Counted from the first letter of the stretch, positions 1-9,330 are shown. The stretch is DNA of 64,000 bases from Chitiniphilus purpureus (GCF_025642115.1 NZ_CP106753.1:1387501-1451500), one strand, 5' to 3'. Program-made: numbers and translations. The notes: generated from the sequence alone by a model not told the origin.

Positions 1-782
1 GTGGCGACGGTGGCGCATACCGGACAGTGCGGGTCCTTGCGATAGCGCAGCTCGCGCCAGCGCAGGCTGAGCGCATCGAGCAGCAGCAGGCGGCCGGTCA
101 ATGGCTCGCCGACGCCGGCAAGCAGCTTCAGCGCCTCGGCGGCCTGGGCCGTGCCGATCAATCCGGTCAGCGGCGCGAATACGCCGAAAGTGGCGCATGG
201 GCTGTCGCTGGCTTCGCCGTCTTCGCCGAACAGGCAGTGGTAGCAGGGGTGCCCGTCCGAGCGCGGGTCGAACAGTGTCAACTGTCCGTCGAACCGCACC
301 GCAGCCCCGGAAACCAGCGGCACTTTGGCTGCCACGCTGGCGCGGTTGATCGCGTGGCGCGTGGCGAAATTGTCCGAACAATCGAGCACCACATCGTGAG
401 TGGCGACCAGCTGCGTGAGCCGTGCACCGCCGGCACGCTCGACGAGCGGTACCACATGGGTGGCCGGGTTGAGCGCTGCCAGCGCGTGTGCGGCGGATTC
501 GGCCTTGTACATGCCGATGCGGGTCGTGGTGTGGGCAATCTGGCGCTGCAAATTGGTCAGGTCCACCACATCATCGTCCATTAGCGTGAGCGTACCCACG
601 CCCGCCGCGGCAAGGTACAGCGCCGCCGGGCTGCCCAACCCGCCGGCGCCGATCACCAGCACGCGGGCAGCGGCGATGCGTGCCTGGCCTTCCACCCCGA
701 TCTGGTCGAGCAGGATATGGCGGCTGTAGCGCAGCAGCTCGGCGTCGTCGAGATTGCAGGTGGAAGCGGCGCAGGCGGGCAT
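1..782 (-). CDS. moeB: MoeB/ThiF-family adenylyltransferase, 3' end off the window
   Basis: E1-like enzyme that adenylates the C-terminal glycine of a small sulfur carrier (MoaD or ThiS) for molybdopterin or thiamine synthesis. I translated the minus strand from the ATG at 782: the N-terminal helix reads LDDAELLRYSRHILL, followed by the nucleotide loop VLVIGAGGLGSP (about residues 42-53), the DDDVVDLTNLQRQ motif and two zinc cysteine pairs, CYHC and CPVC. The frame stays open to base 1, so about 260 residues are visible and only the last few are missing (family about 250 aa). MoeB and ThiF cannot be told apart without the partner genes. It starts downstream of a terminator that ends the ctpA transcript. 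Confidence 0.88.
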   Translation of the reverse strand, partial: MPACAASTCNLDDAELLRYSRHILLDQIGVEGQARIAAARVLVIGAGGLGSPAALYLAAAGVGTLTLMDDDVVDLTNLQRQIAHTTTRIGMYKAESAAHALAALNPATHVVPLVERAGGARLTQLVATHDVVLDCSDNFATRHAINRASVAAKVPLVSGAAVRFDGQLTLFDPRSDGHPCYHCLFGEDGEASDSPCATFGVFAPLTGLIGTAQAAEALKLLAGVGEPLTGRLLLLDALSLRWRELRYRKDPHCPVCATVA

Positions 783-868
783 GGCGGCAGATCACGGGCG
801 GGAAGCCGTGATTATAACCTGCGTACCCATATGGTCCGATGGCCGCGGGCTTGCGCTGCGGCAAGAAA

Positions 869-890
869 ATGCCCCGCCGAGGCGGGGCAT
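869..890 (-). terminator. Rho-independent terminator after ctpA
   Basis: Perfect 10-bp stem ATGCCCCGCC / GGCGGGGCAT with a 2-nt loop, followed on the minus strand by a short T-rich run. It lies 20 nt past the ctpA stop and separates that transcript from the moeB-like gene. Confidence 0.75.
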
Positions 891-910
891 GGATCGCCGG
901 GATATCCCGC

Positions 911-2407
911 CTATTTGGCTGCAGCCTTGGCCGGCTTGGCCGGGGCGGCGGGGGTCTTCTGCTGCAGCAGCAATTGCTGCACCTTCAGCACCGACAATGC
1001 CTGCTGCAGCTGGTAGTCGCTCTTGGACGCGAGCTCGCGCGGGTTCTGCTCGGCAGCCTCGTCCATGCCGGAGGCTGCGCGGGCCGGCGGTTGCTTCAGC
1101 TCGGGCTTGGTGGCGGCGGGTCTTTCCGCGGGCTTTTCACCACCGACCGGGTTGTTCAGGTGGTGCTGCAGGTCGGCCTCGCGCAGTTGCAGGCCGCTGC
1201 TTTCCTTGCCGTTAACCGTGCCTTCCTCCACCTCGATGTCCGGCGTGATGCCCTTGGCCTGGATCGAGCGGCCGTTGGGCGTGTAGTAGCGGGCCGTGGT
1301 CAGCTTGAGCGCGGATTTGGCATCGATCGGCAGAATGGTCTGCACCGATCCCTTGCCGAAGGTCTGGGTGCCGACCACCAGGGCGCGCTTATGATCCTGC
1401 AGCGCACCGGCGACGATCTCGGACGCCGAGGCCGAACCGCTGTTGACAAGCACCACCAGCGGCACCGTCTTCACCTCGGCCGGCACGTTCTTGAAGTAGT
1501 CGTCGCGCCCGCCGCGCTGGTAGTTCTCGCGGCTGGCGTGCAACCGGATCTTGGCATCCGCGGTGCGGCCTTCGGTGTAGACCACCAGCGCATCGCGGGG
1601 CAAAAAGGCGGCCGACACGCCGACCGCGCCGTTGAGCAGGCCGCCCGGATCGTTGCGCAGGTCCAGCACCAACCCCTTGAGCGGCGCCTTGTTTTCCTTG
1701 TACAGCGCTTCGAGCGCGCTGGCGAGGTTCTCGGTGGTGCGCTCCTGGAACTGGGTGATGCGGATATAGCCGTAACCCGGTTCCGCGAGCTTGGACTTGA
1801 CGCTCTGCACCTTGATGACGGCGCGCTTGAGGGTCAGCACGATGGGCTTGCTCTCGCCCTTGCGCAGCAGCATCAGCTTGACCGACGAGCCGGGCTTGCC
1901 GCGCATCTTGCTCACTGCCTCCGACAGCGACAGGCCCTGCACCTGGGTCTCGTCGATCTTGACGATGTAGTCGCCCGCCTTGATCCCGGCGCGGTAGGCC
2001 GGCGTATCCTCGATCGGGCTGACCACGCGCACCAGGCCATCTTCCAGGTTCACTTCAAGACCCAGGCCGCCAAATTCGCCCTGGGTGTTCTCCTGCAGGT
2101 CCTTGAAGGCTTCCTCGTCCAGATAGGACGAATGCGGGTCCAGTCCCGACACCATGCCCTTGATCGCCTCGGAGATCAGCTTGCGATCCTCGACCGGCTC
2201 GACATAGTTCTGCTTGATGACGCCGAATACGGTGGAAAAGGCGCGCAATTCCTCGATCGGCAGTGGCGTGCTGACGGTTTCCTTGTCCGCCAGCACATTG
2301 AATGACAGGCTGATCGCCACGCCCAGGCCGGCACCGGCCGCCAGCAACGCGAGCTTGTGGAATTTGCCGTGCTTGGCGGCAGATGGGGCAGGGTACTGGC
2401 TGGGCAT
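911..2407 (-). CDS. ctpA: S41 family C-terminal processing peptidase (CtpA-like)
   Basis: Periplasmic, membrane-anchored serine protease that trims C-termini of exported proteins and often controls peptidoglycan hydrolases. The 498-aa product has an N-terminal membrane anchor (LALLAAGAGLGVAISLSF, about residues 18-35), a PDZ domain (about 110-195, containing GGLGLEV and AGIKAGDYIVKID) and the S41 core. The catalytic serine is in NSGSASASEI and the general-base lysine in TFGKGSVQT. The tail after about residue 430 is proline/alanine/lysine-rich and low in complexity. It is downstream of envC and gpmI on the same strand, an arrangement familiar in betaproteobacteria. CtpA proteases regulate LytM-type proteins in other bacteria, so the adjacent envC is functionally suggestive. 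Confidence 0.93.
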   Translation of the reverse strand: MPSQYPAPSAAKHGKFHKLALLAAGAGLGVAISLSFNVLADKETVSTPLPIEELRAFSTVFGVIKQNYVEPVEDRKLISEAIKGMVSGLDPHSSYLDEEAFKDLQENTQGEFGGLGLEVNLEDGLVRVVSPIEDTPAYRAGIKAGDYIVKIDETQVQGLSLSEAVSKMRGKPGSSVKLMLLRKGESKPIVLTLKRAVIKVQSVKSKLAEPGYGYIRITQFQERTTENLASALEALYKENKAPLKGLVLDLRNDPGGLLNGAVGVSAAFLPRDALVVYTEGRTADAKIRLHASRENYQRGGRDDYFKNVPAEVKTVPLVVLVNSGSASASEIVAGALQDHKRALVVGTQTFGKGSVQTILPIDAKSALKLTTARYYTPNGRSIQAKGITPDIEVEEGTVNGKESSGLQLREADLQHHLNNPVGGEKPAERPAATKPELKQPPARAASGMDEAAEQNPRELASKSDYQLQQALSVLKVQQLLLQQKTPAAPAKPAKAAAK

Positions 2408-2434
2408 GGGGATTGAGGACTCCGTGGTCGGTCG

Positions 2435-3730
2435 TCAGCCGGTCCAGCTAAGCGGGTCGAGCGGCTGGCCGTTTTTTCTGATTTCGAAGTATACGCCCGA
2501 ATCGGCCATGCCACCGCTGTTGCCACTGGTGGCAATGGTGTCGCCGGGGGCGACCCGGTCACCCACCTCTTTGAGCAGGCTTTCATTGGCGGCGTACAGG
2601 CTGAGATAGCCACCGCCATGATCGAGGATGATCAGGTTGCCAAAGCCGCGCAGCCAGTCGGCAAACACCACTTCACCGTTGGCAACCGCCTTGACCGGTT
2701 GCCCGCCCGCGGCGCGGATGAAGACGCCTTTCCAGAGCGTGCCTTCGGCCCGGGTGCTGCCGAAACGGCCGATCACCTCGCCCTTGAGCGGCAGACGCAG
2801 CTTGCCCTTGAGGCCGGCGAAGCGCAGCCCGGCCTGCCCTTGTTCGGGTTCGTCGCGATTGACCTGCCGCACGGGCTCTGCGGCCGGTGGCTGCACGCCA
2901 GAGCCGTTGCGTTGCCCCTTGACCGTGTTGGCAGCCGCCTTGGCGCGCTGTTCGCGCTGTGCCCGAAGCCTGGCTGCTTCCTTGGCGCGTTTGGCTTCCT
3001 GCTGCCGGATCAGCTGGTTCAGGCGTGCGACCAGCGTGCCCAGCCGTTTTTCGTCGGCGGCAAGCTTTTCGATCTGATTGCGCTGCTGGCCGATCTCCTG
3101 GCTGAGCCTGGCGACCAGCTCCGCCTTCTGCGCCTGCTGCGATTCAAGCGCGGCCTTCTGTTGCGCCTTGGCCCGGGCGATCTGCTGCAACTCCTCGTTC
3201 TTGCGGCGGATCGCCTCGGACAGCCGGTTCAATTCGGCCAGCTGGCGTTCCAGCGTTTCCGCCAGCTGCTGCTGAGCAGTGGCCAGATGGCGGTAGTACG
3301 TCAGGTCGCGGCTAGCCTGCGTGGGATCCTCGGCATCCAGGATCAGACGCCAGGCCTCCAGTTCGCGGGTCTTGTAGCGGGTGCGCAACAGCTGCGCGAG
3401 GCGTGTCTGACTGGCGCGGATGTTGGCGCGCGTGCCGGCGATATCTGCTTCCAGCCGCGCCAGCTCCATCGCGGTCAGCTGGCGTTCCTCGACGAGCGAG
3501 GCCAGCACGCGGTTGGCATCCGAGATGGCTGATTCGGATTGCTTGAGCGCGTCGGCCGCCTGTTTGCGGTTCGATTCGTTGGCTGCCAGCTCCTGCTTGA
3601 GCGCATTGATCCGGCTGCGCAGCGTCTGCAGCTCGGCCTGGCGCGCCTTGCTGTCGGCACGCGAGACCTCGGGCGCGGCGGTCGCCACGCCCGGCAGCAG
3701 CAGCAAAAGGAGTAGGCAGGCGGCGCGCAA
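2435..3730 (-). CDS. envC: EnvC-like murein hydrolase activator (coiled coil plus degenerate LytM)
   Basis: Periplasmic activator of cell-separation amidases. The 431-aa product has a signal peptide (about residues 1-20, leucine-rich, ending VATAAPE), a long coiled coil (about 25-260) of alternating Q/E/L/R, a basic linker and a C-terminal M23/LytM fold (about 310-431). The LytM zinc ligands look degenerate: the YxH position reads YAAN and the terminal histidine position reads VYFEIR, as in EnvC, which activates rather than cuts. An open frame extends upstream into gpmI, but the signal peptide begins just after the gpmI stop. I therefore chose a TTG start at 3730, three bases past that stop. 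The rare start codon and tight spacing suggest translational coupling. Confidence 0.88.
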   Translation of the reverse strand: MRAACLLLLLLLPGVATAAPEVSRADSKARQAELQTLRSRINALKQELAANESNRKQAADALKQSESAISDANRVLASLVEERQLTAMELARLEADIAGTRANIRASQTRLAQLLRTRYKTRELEAWRLILDAEDPTQASRDLTYYRHLATAQQQLAETLERQLAELNRLSEAIRRKNEELQQIARAKAQQKAALESQQAQKAELVARLSQEIGQQRNQIEKLAADEKRLGTLVARLNQLIRQQEAKRAKEAARLRAQREQRAKAAANTVKGQRNGSGVQPPAAEPVRQVNRDEPEQGQAGLRFAGLKGKLRLPLKGEVIGRFGSTRAEGTLWKGVFIRAAGGQPVKAVANGEVVFADWLRGFGNLIILDHGGGYLSLYAANESLLKEVGDRVAPGDTIATSGNSGGMADSGVYFEIRKNGQPLDPLSWTG

Positions 3731-3732
3731 CG

Positions 3733-5286
3733 TCAGGCGAAGCGGATCAGCGGGGTGCCGGTCATCTCGGCCGGCTGTGGCAGGCCCATCATCGCCAGCA
3801 GCGTCGGCGCGATGTCCTTGAGCGCCCCTGCGCCGCGGGCGGCGAGCGTGGCCGGGCGGCCGACATAGAGGAACGGGACCTGGTCGGTGGTGTGCTGGGT
3901 ATGCGGCTGCGCCGCGCCGTGGTCGTACATGCGCTCGCAGTTGCCATGGTCCGCGGTGATCAGCACCTCGCCACCGGCGGCACGCATCGCCTCGACACAA
4001 CGGCCGACACAGGCATCGAGTGCCTCGACCGCCTTCACTGCGGCGTCGAACACCCCGGTATGACCCACCATGTCGCCATTGGCGTAGTTGCAGATGATGG
4101 CGCTGTACTGGCGGGACTGGATCGCCTCGACGATCCTGTCGGTCACGAGCGGTGCGTTCATCTCCGGCTGCAGGTCGTAGGTGGCAACCTTGGGCGAGGG
4201 AACGAGGATGCGGTCCTCGCCGGGGAATTCCTTCTCCTCGCCACCGGAGAAGAAGTAGGTGACGTGCGGGTACTTCTCGGTCTCGGCGATGCGCAGCTGC
4301 TTGAGCCCGAGGCCGGCAATGTATTCGCCGAAGCTGTTGCTGACCTTGGTCTTTTCATAGGCGACCGGGTAGGGATAGCTTTCGGCGTAGCGGGTCGCGG
4401 TGACGAAGCTGGCAAGCCTCACCATGCGTTGGCGCGCAAAGCCGTCGAAGGCCGCGTCGTTGAGCGCGGTGGCGATCTGACGGGCTCGGTCGGCGCGAAA
4501 GTTCATGAAGATCGCCACATCGCCGTCCTGCATCGGCGCCGGTTCGCCGATGCGGGTGGCAGAGACGAATTCGTCGTTCTCGTCGCGCGCGTAGGCGGCT
4601 GCGAGGCCCGCCAGTGCATCGTCGGCATGGAACAGGCCCTCGCCATCGACAATCAGGTTGTAGGCTGGCGCCACGCGCTCCCAGCGCTTGTCCCGGTCCA
4701 TCGCCCAATAGCGGCCGACAATGCCGACGATACGGGCATTGCCGGCGGCGCGGCAGACGGCGTCGAGCTGCTCGAGGTATTGCTTTGCGCTGCGCGGCGG
4801 CGTGTCACGGCCGTCGAGGAAGGCATGGACGCTGACGCGGGCGACGCCGGCTTTGGCGGCGGCCTTGATCAGCGCATGGATGTGCGTGTCATGGCTGTGC
4901 ACGCCGCCATCGGAGACGAGCCCCAGCACGTGTAGGGTCCTGCCGGTCTGTCTTGCCAGCCCGATCGCCCGGCTGAACTCAGGGTTCTCGCCCAGCGTGC
5001 CGTCGGCCACGTCGCAGTCGATGCGGCTGATATCCTGCTGCAACACCCGCCCCGCACCGATATTGAGATGGCCGACCTCGGAGTTGCCGAACTGGCCGTC
5101 GGGCAGCCCGACGAAATGCTCCGAGGCGTTGATGGTGGTCCAGGGGAACTGGGCGAACAGACGATCGATGTTGGGCTTGCGGGCCGCAGCGATCGCGTTG
5201 TCCTCGGTCTCCTCCCGATAGCCGTAACCGTCAAGGATCAGCAGGAGGACGGGCGTGACGCGGGAAGGGGCGGTAGCTTGGGTCAT
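3733..5286 (-). CDS. gpmI: 2,3-bisphosphoglycerate-independent phosphoglycerate mutase
   Basis: Glycolytic enzyme interconverting 3- and 2-phosphoglycerate in the cytoplasm through a phosphoserine intermediate and two Mn ions. The 517-aa length matches the family (about 510). The N-terminal metal site is in LLILDGYGYRE, the phosphorylated serine in FGNSEVGHLNIGAG, and the substrate loop is VSDGGVHSH. C-terminal metal ligands lie in NYANGDMVGHTG and ITADHGNCE. It is the first gene of the gpmI-envC-ctpA block. Its start is 165 bp from the divergent ArsR-type gene. Confidence 0.96.
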   Translation of the reverse strand: MTQATAPSRVTPVLLLILDGYGYREETEDNAIAAARKPNIDRLFAQFPWTTINASEHFVGLPDGQFGNSEVGHLNIGAGRVLQQDISRIDCDVADGTLGENPEFSRAIGLARQTGRTLHVLGLVSDGGVHSHDTHIHALIKAAAKAGVARVSVHAFLDGRDTPPRSAKQYLEQLDAVCRAAGNARIVGIVGRYWAMDRDKRWERVAPAYNLIVDGEGLFHADDALAGLAAAYARDENDEFVSATRIGEPAPMQDGDVAIFMNFRADRARQIATALNDAAFDGFARQRMVRLASFVTATRYAESYPYPVAYEKTKVSNSFGEYIAGLGLKQLRIAETEKYPHVTYFFSGGEEKEFPGEDRILVPSPKVATYDLQPEMNAPLVTDRIVEAIQSRQYSAIICNYANGDMVGHTGVFDAAVKAVEALDACVGRCVEAMRAAGGEVLITADHGNCERMYDHGAAQPHTQHTTDQVPFLYVGRPATLAARGAGALKDIAPTLLAMMGLPQPAEMTGTPLIRFA

Positions 5287-5358
5287 AGAACGGGATGCCT
5301 TGTGGAAAAACCGCGGGAATGCTGTAAAGTGCGGCGTTGCGGTGGGGTTCCAAAGATG

Positions 5359-5372
5359 GGTAGTATTCTACC
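5359..5372. promoter_or_regulatory. Short inverted repeat between gpmI and the ArsR gene
   Basis: GGTAG-tatt-CTACC forms a 5-bp inverted repeat with a 4-bp spacer in the divergent promoter region. Its place, upstream of an ArsR-family regulator gene, makes an operator possible, but the arms are short and ArsR operators are usually longer. Nothing else in the gap is recognisable. Confidence 0.25.
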
Positions 5373-5450
5373 GCAACGACATAGGCTTGCCTTGTCGCAA
5401 ATCCAAAAACAACCGCCTTGCAAAGACAAAGCGAAAACAAAGTGCAGAGG

Positions 5451-5765
5451 ATGATGGTCCCCCCCACCGAACTGATGAGCGACGAGCACATCCAGCAGGC
5501 GTCGCGCGCGATGAAGGCAATGTCTCATCCGTTACGACTCAAGATTCTGTGTGTGCTGGGGGAGCGCGAGGTCAGCGTCCAGGAAATCGTCGAGCAGGTC
5601 GGCACCACCCAATCCAACATTTCCCAGCATCTTGCGCTGATGCGCGAGAAAGGCGTACTGCGTACCCGCAAGGACGCCAACCGCGTCTACTACCGCGTCG
5701 GCGACACGCGCACCCTCGAGGTGATCGCCATGCTGCGCGACGTTTTCTGCGCGTTCTCCAGGTAG
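5451..5765 (+). CDS. ArsR/SmtB-family winged-helix transcriptional regulator
   Basis: Small DNA-binding repressor of about 104 aa. The winged helix is clear: AMSHPLRLKILCVLGEREVSVQEIVEQVG, the recognition helix TTQSNISQHLALMREKGVL, and the wing RTRKDANRVYYRVGD. I see no paired metal-binding cysteines in the recognition helix (the ELCVCDL motif of ArsR is absent), so the inducer is unclear. A longer frame begins at a TTG (5418). I chose the ATG at 5451 because AGAGG lies directly upstream; the next ATG at 5454 is equally possible. It is divergent from gpmI and no target operon is adjacent. Confidence 0.85.
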   Translation: MMVPPTELMSDEHIQQASRAMKAMSHPLRLKILCVLGEREVSVQEIVEQVGTTQSNISQHLALMREKGVLRTRKDANRVYYRVGDTRTLEVIAMLRDVFCAFSR

Positions 5766-6041
5766 ATACTTCCCCGTCATAAGTGGCTGTTTCGCCTCGG
5801 TTATCCTGGATTGCCCCGTTTGACGGGCCAGGTGGCCGGTGCTAGATTGCCTCTGCCGGTGCGGCAATTGGGCCGCTCCGGACGTTCGGTTGTGTTAACA
5901 GGCAGGCGCGCCTTGAGGCGTGTCGCGCGGCCGGAGACGACACTCCGGCAACGAATCGCTCCGTCTTTGACCAAAGCGGATCGATACCTGTCAGCAAAAT
6001 CTGCGACGTAGATAGTGAAACCTTCGTAGTAGGAGATCGCA

Positions 6042-6185
6042 ATGCGATTCGACTTTATGGAAGGCTTAGCGAGTACGGTCAACGATGCGTTGATGAACTT
6101 GTTCCGGGCCTTCAAAACCCCTGCCGTTCTGGATCACGACGATACGAGGAATCTCGCCCTCGAAGTCGCGGAACCCTATCGGTAG
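6042..6185 (+). CDS. Small protein, 47 aa, unknown
   Basis: Short open frame with a good ribosome site: AGGAG lies 7 bases before the ATG at 6042. It begins MRFDFMEGLASTVNDALMNL, continues with an amphipathic stretch (LFRAFKTPAVL) and ends with an acidic tail (LEVAEPYR). A strong terminator starts 31 bases after the stop. Ribosome site, start, stop and terminator together make a real transcript likely. I do not recognise the family. The 276 bases upstream hold no other gene I can support. Confidence 0.6.
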   Translation: MRFDFMEGLASTVNDALMNLFRAFKTPAVLDHDDTRNLALEVAEPYR

Positions 6186-6215
6186 CTATCGAAGCCCAAA
6201 ACCTGATTCCTGAAG

Positions 6216-6248
6216 GACAAAAGGCGCGTCTCCGACGCGCCTTTTGTC
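6216..6248. terminator. Strong bidirectional terminator
   Basis: A 15-bp perfect inverted repeat, GACAAAAGGCGCGTC / GACGCGCCTTTTGTC, with a TCC loop. Flanking A and T runs let it serve both the small plus-strand gene ending at 6185 and the minus-strand AraC-type gene ending at 6269. Confidence 0.9.
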
Positions 6249-6268
6249 CGTCCTGGCCTGCCGTCTGC

Positions 6269-7108
6269 TCAATCGGCAAGGGGCAGGTAGATGTTGGTCA
6301 GCAACTGGTCCGGCGGCGTCGTCTGCGGATCGTTCAGATAGTCCTCGTAGGGTGGGAAGTCGGCAGGCTGTTCGCCGCTCTCGGGGAGCCACACGCCGAA
6401 CAGCCAGCTGTACGATGTGTGCAGGTCCGCGTAGGGGCCGGTATGGCGCAGCACTGCGCAGCGCATTGCCGGGATCGTCAATGCTTCGAACGGCGGCTCG
6501 ACGACCACCGGGGCGGCGACGCTCAGTGCCGCGTGGGAACGCAGCAGCTGCTGCGGTACCGTCTGCGGATCGTCGTAGAACACGCCGATCACGCGTGACT
6601 CGGGGGTCAGCCAGTGTTTGGCGTGGGCCTGCAGCATCAGTTTGCTGAACACGGTGCCGATTTCCATATAGCTGCCGCGATGCGGGAGCGCGATCAGTTG
6701 GATGGATGGGCATGCGGTGATCGTGACGGTATACATGTCGGACTCCGGGTCGGAAGTGAAAGACAAGGTGCGTTGGCTACGGAACCGGCCGGGCGACGTG
6801 CCGAAATGCTGCTGGAACGCGCGGGTGAACGCGGGCAGCGAGCCGTAACCCGCACGCAACGCCACCTCGGGCAACGGGCGCAAGCTGCTCGCCAGGTCGC
6901 CCGAAGCCCGCTGCAGCCGCATCTGCCGGATTGTCTCGGTGATGGTCTCGCCCATCAGCCCCCGGTATACACGATGAAAGTGGTAGGGCGACAGGCAGGC
7001 GATCTCGGCCAGCCGATACAGGTCGGGCTCGCTTTCCAGATGCTGGTGCAGATAGTCCAGCACCTTGAGGACGCGCTCGTTATAGCGCGCGCGGGTATCC
7101 GGTTTCAT
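6269..7108 (-). CDS. AraC-family regulator with GyrI-like effector domain
   Basis: Transcription factor of 279 aa, similar in layout to Rob/SoxS-GyrI fusions. Two AraC helix-turn-helices fill residues about 8-110 (YRLAEIACLSPYHFHRVYRGLMGE and VALRAGYGSLPAFTRAFQQHFGTSPGRFR). A GyrI-like/SRPBCC small-molecule domain follows (about 125-279, with YTVTITACPSIQLIALPHRGSY and the C-terminal NDPQTTPPDQLLTNIYLPL). Such proteins often sense hydrophobic drugs. A much longer upstream open frame is a shadow; the ATG at 7108 has AAGGA five bases upstream and begins MKPDTRARYNERVLKV, the usual AraC N-terminus. Confidence 0.88.
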   Translation of the reverse strand: MKPDTRARYNERVLKVLDYLHQHLESEPDLYRLAEIACLSPYHFHRVYRGLMGETITETIRQMRLQRASGDLASSLRPLPEVALRAGYGSLPAFTRAFQQHFGTSPGRFRSQRTLSFTSDPESDMYTVTITACPSIQLIALPHRGSYMEIGTVFSKLMLQAHAKHWLTPESRVIGVFYDDPQTVPQQLLRSHAALSVAAPVVVEPPFEALTIPAMRCAVLRHTGPYADLHTSYSWLFGVWLPESGEQPADFPPYEDYLNDPQTTPPDQLLTNIYLPLAD

Positions 7109-7197
7109 GTCCTTGCTCCTTGCCGACGACTGTAGCGCTGCCGCATTGATCGGCTTTGCGCTTTTGACGAAGCCGGCGCGCCTGCCGCCTGCCTGCC

Positions 7198-7536
7198 CTA
7201 GCCGCGTGGTGCCAGTACGATGATCGCCATGCCGGACAGGGCGACGGCGGCCCCGAGCATGTCCCAGAGGGTAGGGCGTATGCCTTCGACCAGCCACAGC
7301 CAGCCGAGCGCCACCGCGACATAGACGCCGCCATAGGCCGCATAGGTGCGCCCCGCGGCGGTGGGGTGCAGCGTCAGCAGCCAGGCGAACAAGGCCAGGC
7401 AGAGCGCGGCGGGAAGCAGCAGCCACGGCGAGCCCTGCTGCCTGAGCCAAAGCCAGGGCAGGTAGCAGCCGACGATCTCGGCCAGTGCGGTGGCAACGAA
7501 CAGCATGAGGGTGCCGGGCAAGGTGCCGCTCAGCAT
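7198..7536 (-). CDS. YnfA-family small membrane protein (UPF0060)
   Basis: Integral membrane protein of about 112 aa with four predicted helices. It matches the YnfA family, which resembles one half of small multidrug transporters: [21 protein letters not shown], the conserved [20 protein letters not shown], and the C-terminal [18 protein letters not shown]. The start could be 7536 (used here) or 7506; the frame also extends to 7563. It lies between argJ and the AraC-type gene on the same strand, but the 89-bp gap to the latter argues against tight coupling. The physiological substrate is unknown. Confidence 0.85.
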   Translation of the reverse strand: MLSGTLPGTLMLFVATALAEIVGCYLPWLWLRQQGSPWLLLPAALCLALFAWLLTLHPTAAGRTYAAYGGVYVAVALGWLWLVEGIRPTLWDMLGAAVALSGMAIIVLAPRG

Positions 7537-7590
7537 GGGCCCGGCATATCGATGTGCGCCCAACGGCCGGGACGGATGGCCGCGGGCATG

Positions 7591-8820
7591 TCAGCTGCGG
7601 TAATCCGCGTTGATCTTCACGTAGTCGTAGCTGAAGTCGCAGGTCCAGACCGTGGTGGCGACCCCACCGCGGTTGAGCTTGACGGTGATGCCGATCTCGG
7701 CCTCCTTCATCACGCGCTTGCCTTGTTCCTCGGTATAGCTTGCGGCACGCCCGCCCCGTTCGGCGACCAGGACATCGCCCAGCCAGACTTCCAACTGGTC
7801 CACGTCCAGGTCGTCCACGGCCGAATAGCCGATCGCGCACAGGATCCGGCCCAGGTTGGGGTCGCTGGCGAAGAACGCGGTCTTGATCAGCGGGCTTCTG
7901 GCGATGGCGTAACCGACCGCCTTGGCCTCGTCCCAGCTGCGCGCGCCCTCGACGTTGACGGTGATGAACTTGGTGGCGCCTTCGCCATCACGGATGATGG
8001 CCTTGGCCAGCGTCTGGGCCACGTCGAGCAATGCCTCGCGCAACACGGTGAAGCCGGTGCTGTGCTCGTCGGTGATCTCGGCGTTGCCGGCGGCGCCGGT
8101 GGCAATCAGGATGTAACTGTCGTTGGTGCTGGTGTCGCCGTCGACTGTGATGCTGTTGAACGAGCGGTCAGCGGTCCATTGCGCCAGTTTCTGCAACACG
8201 GCTTGCGAGATCGCGGCGTCGGTGGCGACATAGCCCAGCATGGTGGCCATGTTCGGATGGATCATGCCGGCGCCCTTGCTGATGCCGGTGATGGTCACCG
8301 TCCTGCCGTCGATCTGGACCTGGCGGCTGGCCGCCTTGGGTGCCACATCGGTGGTCATGATGGCGCGCGCCGCCTCGGCCCAGTGGGTCGGCGCAAGATC
8401 GGCCAGCGCATCGGGCAGGGCGTTGACGATCTTCTCCGCCGGCAAGGGCTCAAGAATCACCCCGGTGGAGAACGGCAGCACCTGCCCGGGCTGGATCGCC
8501 AGCTGCCCGGCGAGTGCGTCGCAGATGCGGCGGGCACGTGCAAGACCATCCAGGCCGGTCCCGGCGTTGGCATTGCCGGTATTGACCACCAGTGCACGGA
8601 TGTCCCCCCGCGCGGCCAGATGCTCGCGGCACAGCCGCACCGGGGCGGCGCAGAACTTGTTGAGTGTGAACACCCCGGCGACCCGCGCGCCTTCGGCCAG
8701 CCGCATCACCAGCACGTCCTTGCGGCCCGGAGTCTTGACCCCGGCAGAAGCGATACCCAGTTCCACGCCGGCAACCGGGTGCAATTGACTGGGGTCGAGT
8801 TCGGGCAGATTGACGGGCAT
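7591..8820 (-). CDS. argJ: Bifunctional ornithine acetyltransferase / N-acetylglutamate synthase
   Basis: Arginine biosynthesis enzyme that moves the acetyl group from N-acetylornithine to glutamate and can also acetylate glutamate from acetyl-CoA. The 409-aa protein carries the self-cleavage site in [20 protein letters not shown], where the threonine of ATML becomes the N-terminal nucleophile of the beta chain. The dodecamer-type C-terminus ends [18 protein letters not shown]. Two in-frame ATGs exist (8832 and 8820). I prefer 8820 because the product then begins MPVNLPEL like known ArgJ proteins, and AAGG is badly placed for the first. Confidence 0.95.
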   Translation of the reverse strand: MPVNLPELDPSQLHPVAGVELGIASAGVKTPGRKDVLVMRLAEGARVAGVFTLNKFCAAPVRLCREHLAARGDIRALVVNTGNANAGTGLDGLARARRICDALAGQLAIQPGQVLPFSTGVILEPLPAEKIVNALPDALADLAPTHWAEAARAIMTTDVAPKAASRQVQIDGRTVTITGISKGAGMIHPNMATMLGYVATDAAISQAVLQKLAQWTADRSFNSITVDGDTSTNDSYILIATGAAGNAEITDEHSTGFTVLREALLDVAQTLAKAIIRDGEGATKFITVNVEGARSWDEAKAVGYAIARSPLIKTAFFASDPNLGRILCAIGYSAVDDLDVDQLEVWLGDVLVAERGGRAASYTEEQGKRVMKEAEIGITVKLNRGGVATTVWTCDFSYDYVKINADYRS

Positions 8821-8895
8821 GGCGTGCGGCATCCTTGCGGCAAAGAGAAGGTAACCCGGATTCTACCCATCGCCCCGCCATGCCGCGAGCCGCGC

Positions 8896-9198
8896 CTACG
8901 GCTTGCGGCAGTGGTTGGCGATGGGTCGGCCGTCCCGCAGCACGGTGCTGTCGCGCAGATCCCCCTGCCAGCGCAGCACCGGTCCGTGCCACAGGAAGCC
9001 GTCCGCCACCGGCTCGGCCTGCAGCGCATAGACGCTGTTGTCGAGGTACAGATAGATCGTACGGCCGTCGATGTTGGCGCGGACCCGGAAGCCCACATCG
9101 TCCGCGCATCGATACTGGCCGGTCAGGCGCAGCGGGTGCACGGCGGCATGCAGCGGGGCGGCAAGCGCGAGGGCAAGGCAGCAGGACAGCAGGCGCAT
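8896..9198 (-). CDS. Small exported protein, unknown
   Basis: A 100-aa product with a clean signal peptide (MRLLSCCLALALAAPLHAA). The mature part has one cysteine near each end (YRCADD and ANHCRKP), likely a disulfide, and alternating beta-like strands (TIYLYLDNSVYALQ). The start at 9198 is preceded by AAAGGAA; the open frame extends to 9231. The layout resembles small periplasmic beta-barrel inhibitors such as MliC, but I see no diagnostic motif and do not assign one. It is divergent from pabB. Confidence 0.7.
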   Translation of the reverse strand: MRLLSCCLALALAAPLHAAVHPLRLTGQYRCADDVGFRVRANIDGRTIYLYLDNSVYALQAEPVADGFLWHGPVLRWQGDLRDSTVLRDGRPIANHCRKP

Positions 9199-9330
9199 CG
9201 GCGTTCCTTTCCGAACAGGCTCCAAATCCATGGTCGGTCATCCTTTGGCATGGCCGGTGGTAATTTGCCTCGCGCTGGCGGTCAGGGCCGCATCGCGCTG
9301 CAGCCGCGCCGGCTTGGGTACAATCGCGCC

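Noticed and set aside
7366..9330. Open frame of about 650 codons upstream of and in phase with pabB
   Set aside because: It is antisense to argJ, YnfA and the small exported gene; composition is that of a high-GC shadow, and the PabB N-terminus begins cleanly at 9331.
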